From: Pseudomonadota bacterium
GTDB taxonomy: Bacteria; Pseudomonadota; Gammaproteobacteria; Burkholderiales; Thiobacillaceae
Length of the DNA stretch: 64,000 bases
Reading direction: 5' to 3'
Assembly (NCBI GenBank): GCA_021820845.1
Contig: JAKADC010000008.1
Span: 1-64,000 of the forward strand
The translations under genes and the position numbers were made by a program. A model generated the notes under the pieces. The model ran no database searches. It was given only the letters and a program-made list of their open reading frames with translations, and was not told the DNA's origin. The first letter of the stretch is position 1; each line of letters begins with the position of its first letter. Below, piece by piece: positions 8,221 to 17,791 of this stretch.

Positions 8221-11200
8221 TGACCACCAACAGAGACGGGAGGGAGATAGCCCGGACGTCAGAGCAACGTGTGCTGAAGGCGTTGCACAAGTACGGCTGG
8301 CTCCGCACGCGGGACTTGGCTGTGTTGATTTGGATGCGGGCGAACAGTAGACCCAGGAGTGGAGGCTTCGTCCCGGAGCCTATCGTGGTCGAGCTATCGG
8401 CATGGCGGATGGCCCAGCGGACGTTGGCTAGGCTGCGCAAGGCCGACAAGGTGCTGTGGCGGCAGGCGCCTGACGGGAGCACGATTTATGGTCTGGCTGA
8501 GGCCGGAGCACACTCGTTGGTGCGCCAGGGGATTGGCGCTAGTTCTGGTAAGGACCTGGTGCGGCGCGTGAGCATGTCGCATTACCACCATCGCCGAATC
8601 GCCAACGAGGTCGCAATTCTGGCTAGCCGCCAGGGCTATCGAGTAGCCAGTGAGCGGGAGATAGCCGTTGGGCAGTGGTTCGGCGGCAAAGACGGCGTGG
8701 CCGACAAGTTGCCGGATGTCGTCGTGCGCGATGGAAAAGACGTGTACTGGATTGAGGTGGAGCGTAGCCGGCGCAATAAGACGGACGAAGCCGCCTTGCG
8801 CACGGCCCTTGCGGTGATAAGAACGGACGACGGCTGCGACGAGAAGTTGATGGTTGCAGCTGCGATGCAGCTCACGTCGGCTGCAGCGCTCATCGGAAGC
8901 GTCACTCGCTCGCAACTTGAGCACGCTTTGGACGGGCAGCGGCGCGGCCTGAAGGTGTACGAGAGCCTGAGGAGCCTGAATGAGATCATCGGTACACAGT
9001 ACGGCGACCGCGTCCTTTTCGAGCTGCTTCAGAACGCCCACGATGCGCACGCCATTGGCGAGAAGGGCGAAGTTGCCATCCACCTGGTGGTCGCGAACGA
9101 CCACACGGGCGTACTGCTCGTCGCCAACAAGGGGCGCCCCTTCTCCGACTCGAACTTCGAGGCGATCCGCAACATCGGAACGAGCGATAAGGAAATCGGC
9201 GAAGGGATCGGAAACAAGGGTCTCGGCTTTAGAAGCGTCGAGGCACTCACCAACGACGTCCACATCTTTTCCGCAGGCGCTCAAATACCGGCGCCCATGT
9301 TCAACGGCTACTGCTTCCGGTTCGCATCAACCGAAGAGATCGCAGAACTCTTGGAGGAGATTGGTGCTTCTCCGGAGATGGCCTCTAAGGTCGCCGCCGA
9401 CATTCCACGCTACCTCGTGCCCGTCGCCGTTACCGAGCAGTCGGACGAGGTGCGCCGCCTCGCCTCGCTGGGGTACGCGACGGTTGTCTGCCTACCATTG
9501 GCTTCGTCGCGCGAGGTCGAACTGGCAGAGAAGCAGGTGGCCGCGCTGATCAACGCGGCCGCGCCAGTCCAGCTCTTTCTCGATCGCCTCGCGTCGCTGG
9601 CGGTCTCGATCGTCCGAGACGGGGTCGAGGTCGAGAAGGCGACGCTCTCCCGTGCGGTTGAACCGCTCTTGCAGGACCCGTCGTCGAGCATTCGGATGCA
9701 ACGCGTCACGCTGAGTGACGGAAGCGCATTTCTCGTTGTCAGGCAGACGCTACTTAAGGACGCCGTGCTGACGGCTGTCGCGAAGAGCATTTCGGCGGCG
9801 CCGCCGCTCAAGCGCTGGCTTGCCTGGAAGGGCGACGCCGTCGTTTCGATTGCCGTGTGCCTGGGTAAGGCGGTCGCGCCACGTCTGTACAACTTTCTTC
9901 CGATGGACGACCACGCGGTCTCGCCGATGGCGGGCCATATTGATGCGCCGTTCTTCGCGGACATCGACCGGCGTACCATCAAGCCCGACTTGCCGCTGAA
10001 CCAGTTGCTGATCGAAGCCGCGGCCGACACCGCGGCAAAGGCCTGCCTGTCGATCGTAGACAAGGGCCTGGCCATACCGGCCAGTGCAGTCGTCGACATG
10101 GCCGCTTGGTCGGGTGCGAGGATTGCGACGATCGTCGGCGCGTTCAAGGCGCTCGAACGGCCGATCACAGACGCAGCGATCTGGCCCGCGACGTCCGGCG
10201 CAGGCGTCAAGTGGGCGCCGCTGAGAAAGCTCTACGCATGGCCAGACACCAGAACCAAGCAGATTACCCCGTTGCGGCTCGAGTCGATCGCCAACGCCCA
10301 CATCCTTACCGGTGTATCCGACGCTCAGTTGTCGCGGATCAGGGCGCTCGCGTCCGCCTTGTCGTTGCCGCTGGAGTTGCATGCGGGTCTGCTGTGCGAT
10401 TGGGTCGAGGCGATGGCGGCACATCTCTCGTCGAAGAAAACCAAGTCTATCGCAACCATCTGGCGAGAGTTCTACCAGGATGTGCTCTCGATCTTCGCCG
10501 CGTCGAAGATCGACCTGGCCGAGTTGGTGGGCAAGAAGGTGCTGCTGGGCGACGACAATAAGCTTCTCGTCGCAACCGCGGATGGCTTGGACGACGCGCC
10601 CCCTGTGTTTGTGCGGATAACGGGCACGCGCGGGAAGCGCACCCAGGGGCCTCCCAACCCCCCTTCGGCCATTGCGCGCAAGTTCCGGTTCCTGAACCAG
10701 CACGTCGAGATCCCAGACGACGTCATCCATAAGTTCGAGAAGGCGGGCCTCCTTCGACAGTATGACCCCATCGAGGCGCTGGCGGCCCTCAAGGGGGCGC
10801 TGGAGTCTGGAACGGACAACCAGCGGCAGGAAGCCCTGACGTGGGCCTTTAGGGTCTGGCTCGTCACCGGCGACAAGTCAGTCGAGGCCGCGCTGCGTCA
10901 GGCCGATTTGAGCGTGCCCTGCCAGAGCGGCTGGATTCGTGCCGAAGACGCCCTAATGTCCTCGTCGTGGAGCGCTCTCGGACGAACGCTCGAGCAGTAT
11001 TTCGACGAGGCCGCACCGATGTCCCCGGATTGCAAGGCGCAGCGCAACCGCCTCCTGGTCTCCTTCTCCAGCTGGCCGCGCGCGCGCGCGGACGATAGGC
11101 GCGAGGACTGGACCCACTTCCTGCAGATCCTCAGAGTCCGGGACGGACTGCAGCCCGTAGCCGCCAACCTGCGTCGTGCGGGCACGCCGAATGGTTACTG

Positions 11201-12689
11201 GAACTGGTTGCTGCGCACAGGCGAACCCAAGGTAGGATTCGATGCGACCTGGACCAGGTACGCCTCGCGGCATGAGCTGCACTACCCGCAGACGGAGTAC
11301 AGGATACACGGCGAGGCCTGGAGAGTACCGGGCCAGCTCGAGCACGATCACCTCCCGGCCTCCGCAAAGGAGGCGCTCTCGAACCTTCTGATTGCCTACC
11401 TGAGGGCCTATGGGCAGAGGCACTTCGAGTTCGACGTCCGGCACTGGCGCGGGCACCAGTCTGTCACCCTTCCAACGCCGCTGTACGTCTTCCTGCGACA
11501 CGGCCAATGGCCCGCGAGCACGCGTTCGGACGAGGTCGTCTTCGCACGACCTTGCGACAGCTGGTCCACGACGGTGGCTCGTCAGCATCCCCCGCGCTTC
11601 GTGGCACGTTTCAAGTCTGAGCCCGGCGCCCGCGAGGAGCTCCCCTCGATCCTGTTTGACCCCAAGATCGGCCTTCGCGACTGGTCGGACCCGACTAGCG
11701 CGCCCGGCCGGCTGGCATCGCTCGCCGCGGCGCTCCCAGATCTCTCGGCCGCCGAAAGACGCGACCTGCGCGACCAAGTCCGCCGCGCGTGGGCCGACGT
11801 CGCGGAGCGTCGCAGCCCGCTGCCCGCCTCGCTACAACTGATTGTGGAGCGGGCGGGAAGCCTCGAACTTCTGCAGGGACGCGAGCCGGACCCGCCGGTC
11901 GTCTACGTGACGAGCGAGCCCCAGGCCTTCTCCGCGCGCTCGCTGAGCGACGCTGGCGAGGCCGTGCTCGACGTAGGGGAGACCAACGCCTCACTGATCT
12001 GCGATCTGCTCAAGGCGACCAGCTGCTTTTCTCCGCGGCTGACGGATTCCGGCGAAGTGCAGTTGGTCGTCGACGGCGGCCCGTTCGAGGCGTCGCCCGA
12101 CGACCCCCCGCTGGTGGCTGGCGAGCTTTCCTGGCTGAGCGACCTTGCCGCCCTGGCGCACGAGCATCTCGGCGATCCTCTGGAGACGCGGACGCTCCCC
12201 GTGGACGAGCTCGACCGCCGGCTTCGCGCGATCCGGGTCAGGCGCTGCGGGGGATTCGCCCTAACCATCTCGGGGCTCGAGATACCGGTGCGTGGCAGGG
12301 AGCGCGTGCACGCCGTGCAGCACGCCCGCGCCCCGACGTTGCTCGTTAGGACTGTCGGCCCCATCGACCTGCCGCTGCTGCTCGAAGCGTCGCAGGCGCT
12401 CACCAAGCTGCTCGGGTCGCGGCGCAACACGCTCGAACTTCTGCTGGGAAGGCTGCAGCGCGACGGCTACGGCGGCGGCGCAGCGGGGCCGTCCGAGGAC
12501 ATGCTGGCCAGGGCCATTGGCAGAGACGTCAGCGTCGTGCGCGAGCACTTCGCCGCGACGAAGGGCGGTGTACAGCGCCGCGTCGACGCGGTGCTGCCGG
12601 CGTTGGCCTTCCTCAAGGGCCGGGAGGCCGCGGAGCGGCTTCGCGAGGGACACGCTAAGCTTGGCCCCGCCCTGCAGCTTCGCGCCTAG
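8220..12689 (+). CDS. replication-relaxation-like/GHKL ATPase protein, ended by in-frame amber codon
   Basis: 1489-aa reading frame beginning GTG with GGAG 7 nt upstream. Residues 10-110 form a winged-helix-like region (TSEQRVLKALHKYGWLRTRD and QRTLARLRKADKVLW). Residues 120-190 resemble replication-relaxation/MobC-type proteins (SHYHHRRIANEVAIL, DVYWIEVERSRR). From about residue 230 a GHKL ATPase of Hsp90/sacsin type begins: ELLQNAHDA near 267-275 (N box), VANKGRPF near 301-308, GIGNKGLGFRS near 328-338. The rest is a long uncharacterised body. The TAG at 12687-12689 is followed in the same frame by 471 more codons, so the full protein was about 1960 aa. An internal ATG at 8850 or 8865 could start the GHKL part alone. 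Confidence 0.75.
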   Translation: MTTNRDGREIARTSEQRVLKALHKYGWLRTRDLAVLIWMRANSRPRSGGFVPEPIVVELSAWRMAQRTLARLRKADKVLWRQAPDGSTIYGLAEAGAHSLVRQGIGASSGKDLVRRVSMSHYHHRRIANEVAILASRQGYRVASEREIAVGQWFGGKDGVADKLPDVVVRDGKDVYWIEVERSRRNKTDEAALRTALAVIRTDDGCDEKLMVAAAMQLTSAAALIGSVTRSQLEHALDGQRRGLKVYESLRSLNEIIGTQYGDRVLFELLQNAHDAHAIGEKGEVAIHLVVANDHTGVLLVANKGRPFSDSNFEAIRNIGTSDKEIGEGIGNKGLGFRSVEALTNDVHIFSAGAQIPAPMFNGYCFRFASTEEIAELLEEIGASPEMASKVAADIPRYLVPVAVTEQSDEVRRLASLGYATVVCLPLASSREVELAEKQVAALINAAAPVQLFLDRLASLAVSIVRDGVEVEKATLSRAVEPLLQDPSSSIRMQRVTLSDGSAFLVVRQTLLKDAVLTAVAKSISAAPPLKRWLAWKGDAVVSIAVCLGKAVAPRLYNFLPMDDHAVSPMAGHIDAPFFADIDRRTIKPDLPLNQLLIEAAADTAAKACLSIVDKGLAIPASAVVDMAAWSGARIATIVGAFKALERPITDAAIWPATSGAGVKWAPLRKLYAWPDTRTKQITPLRLESIANAHILTGVSDAQLSRIRALASALSLPLELHAGLLCDWVEAMAAHLSSKKTKSIATIWREFYQDVLSIFAASKIDLAELVGKKVLLGDDNKLLVATADGLDDAPPVFVRITGTRGKRTQGPPNPPSAIARKFRFLNQHVEIPDDVIHKFEKAGLLRQYDPIEALAALKGALESGTDNQRQEALTWAFRVWLVTGDKSVEAALRQADLSVPCQSGWIRAEDALMSSSWSALGRTLEQYFDEAAPMSPDCKAQRNRLLVSFSSWPRARADDRREDWTHFLQILRVRDGLQPVAANLRRAGTPNGYWNWLLRTGEPKVGFDATWTRYASRHELHYPQTEYRIHGEAWRVPGQLEHDHLPASAKEALSNLLIAYLRAYGQRHFEFDVRHWRGHQSVTLPTPLYVFLRHGQWPASTRSDEVVFARPCDSWSTTVARQHPPRFVARFKSEPGAREELPSILFDPKIGLRDWSDPTSAPGRLASLAAALPDLSAAERRDLRDQVRRAWADVAERRSPLPASLQLIVERAGSLELLQGREPDPPVVYVTSEPQAFSARSLSDAGEAVLDVGETNASLICDLLKATSCFSPRLTDSGEVQLVVDGGPFEASPDDPPLVAGELSWLSDLAALAHEHLGDPLETRTLPVDELDRRLRAIRVRRCGGFALTISGLEIPVRGRERVHAVQHARAPTLLVRTVGPIDLPLLLEASQALTKLLGSRRNTLELLLGRLQRDGYGGGAAGPSEDMLARAIGRDVSVVREHFAATKGGVQRRVDAVLPALAFLKGREAAERLREGHAKLGPALQLRA

Positions 12690-14102
12690 CTCGCCGGCGA
12701 GCTCTCGGTGGAGGTGGTCGACCAACTGCTCGAGATCGTCGCCGAGACCGACGACCAGAAGGCGATCCGCCTGCGGCTCAACCTTGACTTCGCCGCCTTC
12801 GGCCGCACGCTCGCCGAGCTTGGCTACCCACCGATGAACGACGAGGCGGACTTCCACCGCCTGTTCAGCGCGTACCTCGCCGAGTTGGCCCCCTCGATAC
12901 GTGCTCGGCTCAGGCGAGCCTTTTTGCCCGCTTGGCGGGCCGCTGCGTCGCTCGACGAGTACGTGGCCCTGCGAACGCTTGAATTCATACAGTTCGACTC
13001 GCAGTGGCCGCTGCAGCTGGAGCAGCTCGATCGAGCTCACGTCGTCGCCCACGCGGATATTGCGGTCGAGGCCCGGCTTGGGGCCGACGACCCTGCCGTC
13101 GAGCTTGAGGCCTTGGATGTCGTTGCAGCCGCCAATCGGAAGCAGGTTATGGCGCGACACGCGGACTTGACGAACCTGGTGCGCGCCTGGTGCAGGAAGA
13201 ACGGTGCTCAACCACCGACAGGCGCGGGCGCAGCCGATGCCCAGCAACTCGTGCGCGAGCTGGACCAGGCGGGCCTGCTGGACTTCGAGGTGATCGCGCC
13301 ACCAGCCTTGCCGGCGCTGCTGCGCCGGCAAGGCTGGTGGCCGGCAAACATGCCAACCACCGAGGCCCTGAGTGACTTAGGCCTGACGGCGGAAGACTTG
13401 AAGTACGAGGAGCAGGAGGCTCGCGAACTCCGACTGAAGGCCGAGGTGGCTCGCCGCAGCGTCCCCTTCGCTGGACGGTCGCTGGACACCGGAAGCCCCG
13501 AATTCATCCTGGAGTTCGAGAACCTCGCGGACACCGCCATCGCTCAAAGCGACGAGTGGTTTACCCGCAGCCGCGTCGCACGCCTGCTCCACCAGGAGGA
13601 ATCAGGTAAACCGCGGTCGGGATCGGGCGGAGGAGGCGGAGGCGGAACTTGGCGCAACCAGCCCTCCGACGCAACCCGCACGGTGATGGGCATGGCGAGC
13701 GAGTGGCTGGCGTGGAAGCTGCTCTTCCGTCACCACCCGAAGGAGATGTCGGACGAGTGCTGGGTCTCGTCGAACCGCGAAAAGTTCTGCACCGGCCCGG
13801 CGGGCGACGACTCCTTGGGCTACGACTTCCGGGTCGTGACCGCGCGCCATGAGTATCTCTACGAGGTTAAGTCGGCGCTCGACGCCGGCGGCGAGTTCGA
13901 GCTGACGGCGCGAGAGCTTGAGGTCGCTGGCAGTGCAAGAGAGGACCGAAAGCGCAGGTACCGCATCCTGTACGTGCCGTTCGTGTTCGACCCGACCCGC
14001 TGGATGGTGATGACCCTGCCCAACCCGGTCGGCATCAAAACGCGCGATCAGTTTCGGGTCGTGCGAAGCGGCTCCGTTCGGTACCGCTTTGAGCAGCGCT
14101 AG
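12690..14102 (+). pseudogene. C-terminal part of the GHKL protein, DUF3883 end, cut off by amber codon
   Basis: Same frame as the gene at 8220, continuing directly after TAG (LAGELSVEVVDQ). About 270 helical residues are followed by a Gly-rich linker (SGSGGGGGGG, near 13617-13646). A DUF3883/NOV-C-like domain ends it: MGMASEWLAWKLL, WVSSNREKF, GDDSLGYDFRVV and YLYEVKSA. The last two give a D...E-x-K arrangement seen in restriction-like nucleases. Codon use and composition stay protein-like to the end, so the break looks recent. A GTG at 12708 could restart translation, giving 464 aa, though no good ribosome site precedes it. GHKL plus DUF3883 architecture suggests a defence protein; this is inference. 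Confidence 0.7.
13299..13340. repeat. 18-bp perfect inverted repeat inside the DUF3883 reading frame
   Basis: Arm 13299-13316 is the exact reverse complement of 13323-13340 with a 6-nt loop (CTGCTG). It encodes PPALPALLRRQGWW without disturbing the frame. Confidence 0.75.
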
Positions 14103-14564
14103 ACCCAGTGCGGCCGTCGAGAGTGGGAGCAATGCCGTCATTCGGCTTCGATAAACCCGGCGCGGACCGCCCCAGTCAGCTGATCCAGCGGCGGACACAT
14201 TCCCGGCCCGTAGACCTGCAAGACGTGGGGGTAGAGAGGTCTGGAGCATCTCGGTGGCTATAGACGCGCTCGACCTCGAGTGACTCTTATCAGCCATTAG
14301 CGGACTTGCTCAGATGTTGCTTTGGCCGACCGCTCCGGCCGAGTTGCACGCATAGGCAACCTGGCTAGTTTCGGAGTGAAGATGCCATACAAACGCCCGC
14401 CCTGGCGAACAGGTACTCGTGCTTCCCGACGTGGCTCTTGCCAGCGGAGCTGCCGCCCGATCAAGCATTGCGGCCCGTGGTTCGACTTGGTTTGGCAGTC
14501 CGCTGGACTAGAGAGGTCTGCAAATTACAGCCTGGCTGGAGAATGGGCGCCGCGGCCACGATAA
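14103..14564. other. 462-bp intergenic region between DUF3883 gene and integrase
   Basis: No supported gene. A plus-strand frame at 14322-14564 (80 codons) has no ribosome site and an unprotein-like composition. No strong repeat was seen. The region may hold remnants from island assembly. Confidence 0.5.
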
Positions 14565-16340
14565 TCAGTCTCTGCACTTGAGGCTGATGAAACCCTGGCC
14601 CGGTTGCCAGGGGAGGGCCCCAACCGCGGGGAACTGGATGCGCGAAAAGTGCTCGACCTTGAGGCTGAATGGCAGGTCGGACCCGTACCCGTCGGTCACT
14701 GTACCGTCACCGGTGGTATGACCAAGCAAGCGCTTCAGATATTTGGTCGGAACGGACGCGGCTTCCAGCAGGTCTTTCATGTTGTGCCTGAGTGAATAGA
14801 GGACTTTGCGCTTGTCAGTGATGCCGATGGCGCGCAAGTGGCGGCCAAAGAACTTCGAGAAGGCTCCTGACAGCTTGCCGTGGGTGTCCTTTCGCAGGGT
14901 CGGGAACATCACCGTATCACCTCGCGTGCGGACCCATTCAACGTAGCGAAGCAGCCCCAAGTCGATAAGCTGCTGTGGAACAGGTACTGGCCTCCTGGAC
15001 GGGGCATTCTTGAGTGTGCGCCGGTGGCTCAGGGGGACGTCGTCATCGAATAGGTCACGGTCTTCATCGGATTGGCGGTCGATAAGGTCTAGGTACCAGT
15101 AGCCTGAAGTCTCATCCTGCCGAAGGTCGCTCAGTGCGAGCCCTGCGATCTCTTCGGGACGGGCACCCGTATAGAACATCAATAGCGGGATCCAGTAGCT
15201 CGCTTCGCCAGACTGGCCCTTCGAGCGCATGTGCTTCGTGAAAACCTCGGAGCGGAAAAGGGTGTCAAGGTCGGTGGGAGCGAATGGGAGCCGGCGTTTG
15301 CGCCGTTTCTTGGCGTTGCTTTCCTTGCGACCCAGGGTTTCAGCCGCAGGGTTAGAGGCGAGAAGGTGCTTACCGGCTGCCACCTTGAAGATATCCCGCA
15401 GCTTCCCAATGCGTCCGTTGGTAGTGACCACAGCGAGTCCGCGCTCGTGCATGGAGTCCACGAATTCCGTCATCAACTCTGGCGTGATGTGCCCTGGCAA
15501 CGAGATTCCCTTTGCTTCGACGAAGCGGCGCAGGTCACGCCACGGTGTCCGGTAGGCAATTGTCGTTGACGGTGGCCGGTCCTCTACCTGGTCGCGCCAG
15601 GTTTCAAAGACCTTGTCCCACGTGGGTGCCTTAGGATCGACGGGCGCGCGTTCCGGGGCGACGGCGTAGAGAGGGTGCCGTGACTCCGGGGCGACGGCCG
15701 CGGTATCGACCAGATCGCCGCGCTGCCGCGCGAGCTGGTGATCGAGTGTCTCGATGACGGAGCTCAGAAAAATGTAGCTTGCCCGCTTGGCCTCGTCCTG
15801 CTCTGGGTCGAAGTCCAGACCGCACAGGTACAGGAAACCGTGCAGCGCGGGGAAAATGCCCGCAGTCTTGCCCTGAGCCAGCATCCGTCCCAATTCGGCC
15901 CGCTGCGCAGTCAGCCGCTCGCCCAGTTCCTCGAACTCGTCGTCGTCCATCCCTTGCTGGCGATTCTGCTCGTCGGTCAGGAGCACCTGGTGCATCCAGA
16001 AGCGGGCGAAGTCCTGCAGTTGCTTGTCGCTGAGCTTGCGTACGCGCTTAACCGCCTTGGAGACCCGGCTTAGATCAAGCTGCTGGCGTTTCAACTCGAA
16101 CTCAGCCGCAATCTTCGCGAGTTCTGCGTGGGATCGAGCCTTGGCTTCCCGTTGGTCGGCAGTGCCTAGACTGCGGATGATGTGGGTTTGATGTTGGGGG
16201 TAGGCTGCGCGGATGGCGGCCGGGATGCGGCGCCGAACATACAGGTTGCCGTGCTTGCCGCGGCGATAGAGGCCTTCAGAGACGGCCTTCATTTTGCCGT
16301 GATCGTCACGGCTATCGGGGTTCTTAAGGGTTGCTTTCAC
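14565..16340 (-). CDS. tyrosine recombinase (integrase) of island 1, DUF6538-type N-terminus
   Basis: 591-aa site-specific integrase. The N-terminal region GLYRRGKHGNLYVRRRIPAAIR matches the DUF6538/phage-integrase arm-binding type. It is followed by a core-binding region with the sequence DKVFETWRDQV, then the catalytic domain with Arg in TGARPEEIAGL (about residue 391), H-bearing YSLRHN (about 517), LLGHTTGD (about 541) and the nucleophile Tyr in TDGYGSD (about 550). The start is GTG at 16340, preceded by GGAG; an internal ATG at 16292 begins MKAVSEGLYRRG and is an alternative without a ribosome site. It starts 115 bp from the tRNA-His 3' end and should catalyse recombination at the 20-bp repeats. 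Confidence 0.9.
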   Translation of the reverse strand: MKATLKNPDSRDDHGKMKAVSEGLYRRGKHGNLYVRRRIPAAIRAAYPQHQTHIIRSLGTADQREAKARSHAELAKIAAEFELKRQQLDLSRVSKAVKRVRKLSDKQLQDFARFWMHQVLLTDEQNRQQGMDDDEFEELGERLTAQRAELGRMLAQGKTAGIFPALHGFLYLCGLDFDPEQDEAKRASYIFLSSVIETLDHQLARQRGDLVDTAAVAPESRHPLYAVAPERAPVDPKAPTWDKVFETWRDQVEDRPPSTTIAYRTPWRDLRRFVEAKGISLPGHITPELMTEFVDSMHERGLAVVTTNGRIGKLRDIFKVAAGKHLLASNPAAETLGRKESNAKKRRKRRLPFAPTDLDTLFRSEVFTKHMRSKGQSGEASYWIPLLMFYTGARPEEIAGLALSDLRQDETSGYWYLDLIDRQSDEDRDLFDDDVPLSHRRTLKNAPSRRPVPVPQQLIDLGLLRYVEWVRTRGDTVMFPTLRKDTHGKLSGAFSKFFGRHLRAIGITDKRKVLYSLRHNMKDLLEAASVPTKYLKRLLGHTTGDGTVTDGYGSDLPFSLKVEHFSRIQFPAVGALPWQPGQGFISLKCRD

Positions 16341-16451
16341 GGTCTAGCTCCACGGTTCTGGGTAACAAGCCGTGTAACAACCGTTTTTATACGCTTAGCG
16401 GTAAGTGCCTGACTCCCTTGGGATTCAAGCGCTTACCGCTGAAACGACGTT

Positions 16452-16471
16452 AGATGGGGTGGATGATGGGA
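16452..16471. repeat. island 1 right attachment site (attR) within tRNA-His
   Basis: Exact copy of 2731-2750. It covers the tRNA-His 3' end (16455-16471) plus three bases beyond CCA, so integration regenerates an intact tRNA. Confidence 0.88.
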
Positions 16472-16531
16472 CTCGAACCCACGACGACAGGAATCACAAT
16501 CCTGGACTCTACCAACTGAGCTACATCCACC
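16455..16531 (-). tRNA. tRNA-His (GTG anticodon)
   Basis: The 77-nt cloverleaf on the minus strand has the encoded extra 5' G(-1) opposite C73, typical of tRNA-His. The anticodon loop is ATTGTGATT and CCA is encoded at 16455-16457. It is last in a Pro-Arg-His run and is the integration target of island 1. Confidence 0.96.
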
Positions 16532-16565
16532 ATTGTTGTCGCCAGCGGCGCTGGCAACGAAACCT

Positions 16566-16642
16566 TGGCCTGCCCGACAGGAATCGAACCTGTAACCCCC
16601 AGCTTAGAAGGCTGGTGCTCTATCCAGTTGAGCTACGGGCAG
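16566..16642 (-). tRNA. tRNA-Arg (TCT anticodon)
   Basis: 77 nt. Acceptor CTGCCCG pairs with CGGGCAG, the anticodon loop is CTTCTAA, the discriminator is G, and CCA is encoded at 16566-16568. Confidence 0.96.
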
Positions 16643-16686
16643 AGACTCACTTCCTCGGGCACGCTCTCTTACTCGTCGGATGGGGG

Positions 16687-16763
<77 letters not shown>

Positions 16764-16900
16764 AAATCCGCGCGCTCGAAAAAACCAGGCGCATTTCGGA
16801 GAGGCGAGACTATACCGTGGCGGACCGGCGGGGTCAATTTTCGCTTGAGTAACACGGGGGGTTTCCGGGAAAATCGCCCTTTTGCTTCAGGGTTTTCTCG

Positions 16901-17755
16901 ATGAGCGCACGTATTCTCGACGGCAAGGCGATGGCCGACACCGTTCTTGCAGTGGTCCGCGACAAGGTGGCCGAGCGCGAGGCGCAGGGCAAACGCCGCC
17001 CCGGCCTGGCGGTGATCCTGGTCGGCGACGACGCCGCTTCGGCGGTCTACGTGCGCAACAAGAAGCGCGCGTGCGAGCGCGCCGCGGTCACCAGCGTGTC
17101 GCACGACCTTCCCAGCGCGACCACGCAGGCGGAGCTGCTGGCACTCATCGACACGCTGAACGCGGATCCGGCGATCGACGGCATCCTGGTGCAGCTTCCG
17201 CTGCCGGCGCACATCGACGCCGAGACGGTGATCGAACGCATCCGCCCGGACAAGGACGTCGACGGATTCCACCCCTACAACATCGGCCGCCTGGCGGTGA
17301 AGATGCCGACGCTGCGGCCCTCGACGCCGCGCGGCATCATGACGCTGCTGCGCGCGACGGGCGAGGAACTGCGCGGCAAGAACGCGGTGATCGTCGGCGC
17401 GTCCAACATCGTCGGGCGGCCGATGAGCCTGGAGCTGCTGCTGGCGGGCTGCACGATCACCGTCTGCCACAGCGCGACGCGCGACCTGGAAAGCTTCGTG
17501 CGTTCGGCCGAGGTGCTGGTGGTGGGCGTGGGCCGGCCGCGCATGATCCCGGGCGACTGGGTGCGCGAGGGCGCGATCGTGATCGACGTCGGCATCAACC
17601 GCTTGCCCGACGGCAAACTGGTCGGCGACGTCGATTTCGATTCGGCAGTCGAGCGCGCCGGCTGGATCACGCCGGTGCCTGGCGGGGTCGGACCGATGAC
17701 CGTCGCGACGCTGCTGGAGAACACCCTTGAAGCCGCGTTGATGCACACGCCCTGA
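16901..17755 (+). CDS. folD: bifunctional methylene-THF dehydrogenase/methenyl-THF cyclohydrolase FolD
   Basis: 284-aa cytosolic enzyme interconverting 5,10-methylene- and 10-formyl-tetrahydrofolate in one-carbon metabolism. The catalytic Tyr50 and Lys54 lie in [19 protein letters not shown] near residue 107, the dinucleotide-binding motif [14 protein letters not shown] near 165-178, and the signature [11 protein letters not shown] near 260-270. The length equals the family norm. The ATG at 16901 follows a weak GGGTTTTCTCG leader. It is divergent from the tRNA operon and convergent with the CbbY gene. Confidence 0.96.
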   Translation: MSARILDGKAMADTVLAVVRDKVAEREAQGKRRPGLAVILVGDDAASAVYVRNKKRACERAAVTSVSHDLPSATTQAELLALIDTLNADPAIDGILVQLPLPAHIDAETVIERIRPDKDVDGFHPYNIGRLAVKMPTLRPSTPRGIMTLLRATGEELRGKNAVIVGASNIVGRPMSLELLLAGCTITVCHSATRDLESFVRSAEVLVVGVGRPRMIPGDWVREGAIVIDVGINRLPDGKLVGDVDFDSAVERAGWITPVPGGVGPMTVATLLENTLEAALMHTP

Positions 17756-17791
17756 GGACAGGGCAGGGATCGCGGCCCCTCGATCCCCGTG

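Larger units (their letters stand above)
2731..16471. mobile_element. genomic island 1 integrated in the 3' end of tRNA-His
   Basis: The island spans 13.7 kb between identical 20-bp sequences at 2731-2750 and 16452-16471. The right copy covers the last 17 nt of the tRNA-His gene including CCA; the left copy is a stray tRNA 3' fragment. A tyrosine recombinase gene (14565-16340) begins 115 bp from the tRNA 3' end, the usual arrangement for tRNA-targeted islands. Cargo: AAA+ ATPase and subtilase (3016-6407), two small ICE-type genes (6578-7277), a structured noncoding stretch (7589-8220) and the relaxation-like/GHKL/DUF3883 gene (8220-14102). No relaxase, coupling protein or conjugation gene is present, so it is probably a non-autonomous or decayed integrative element. 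Confidence 0.88.

Noticed and set aside
12687-12689. Pyrrolysine or selenocysteine codon
   Set aside because: No pyl genes are seen, the lineage does not use pyrrolysine, and selenocysteine uses TGA rather than TAG.
13602-14297. Minus-strand frame opposite the DUF3883 domain
   Set aside because: Shadow of the DUF3883-coding sequence, which has recognisable motifs on the plus strand.
14322-14564. 80-codon frame between the DUF3883 gene and integrase
   Set aside because: No ribosome site, unprotein-like composition and no recognisable motif.
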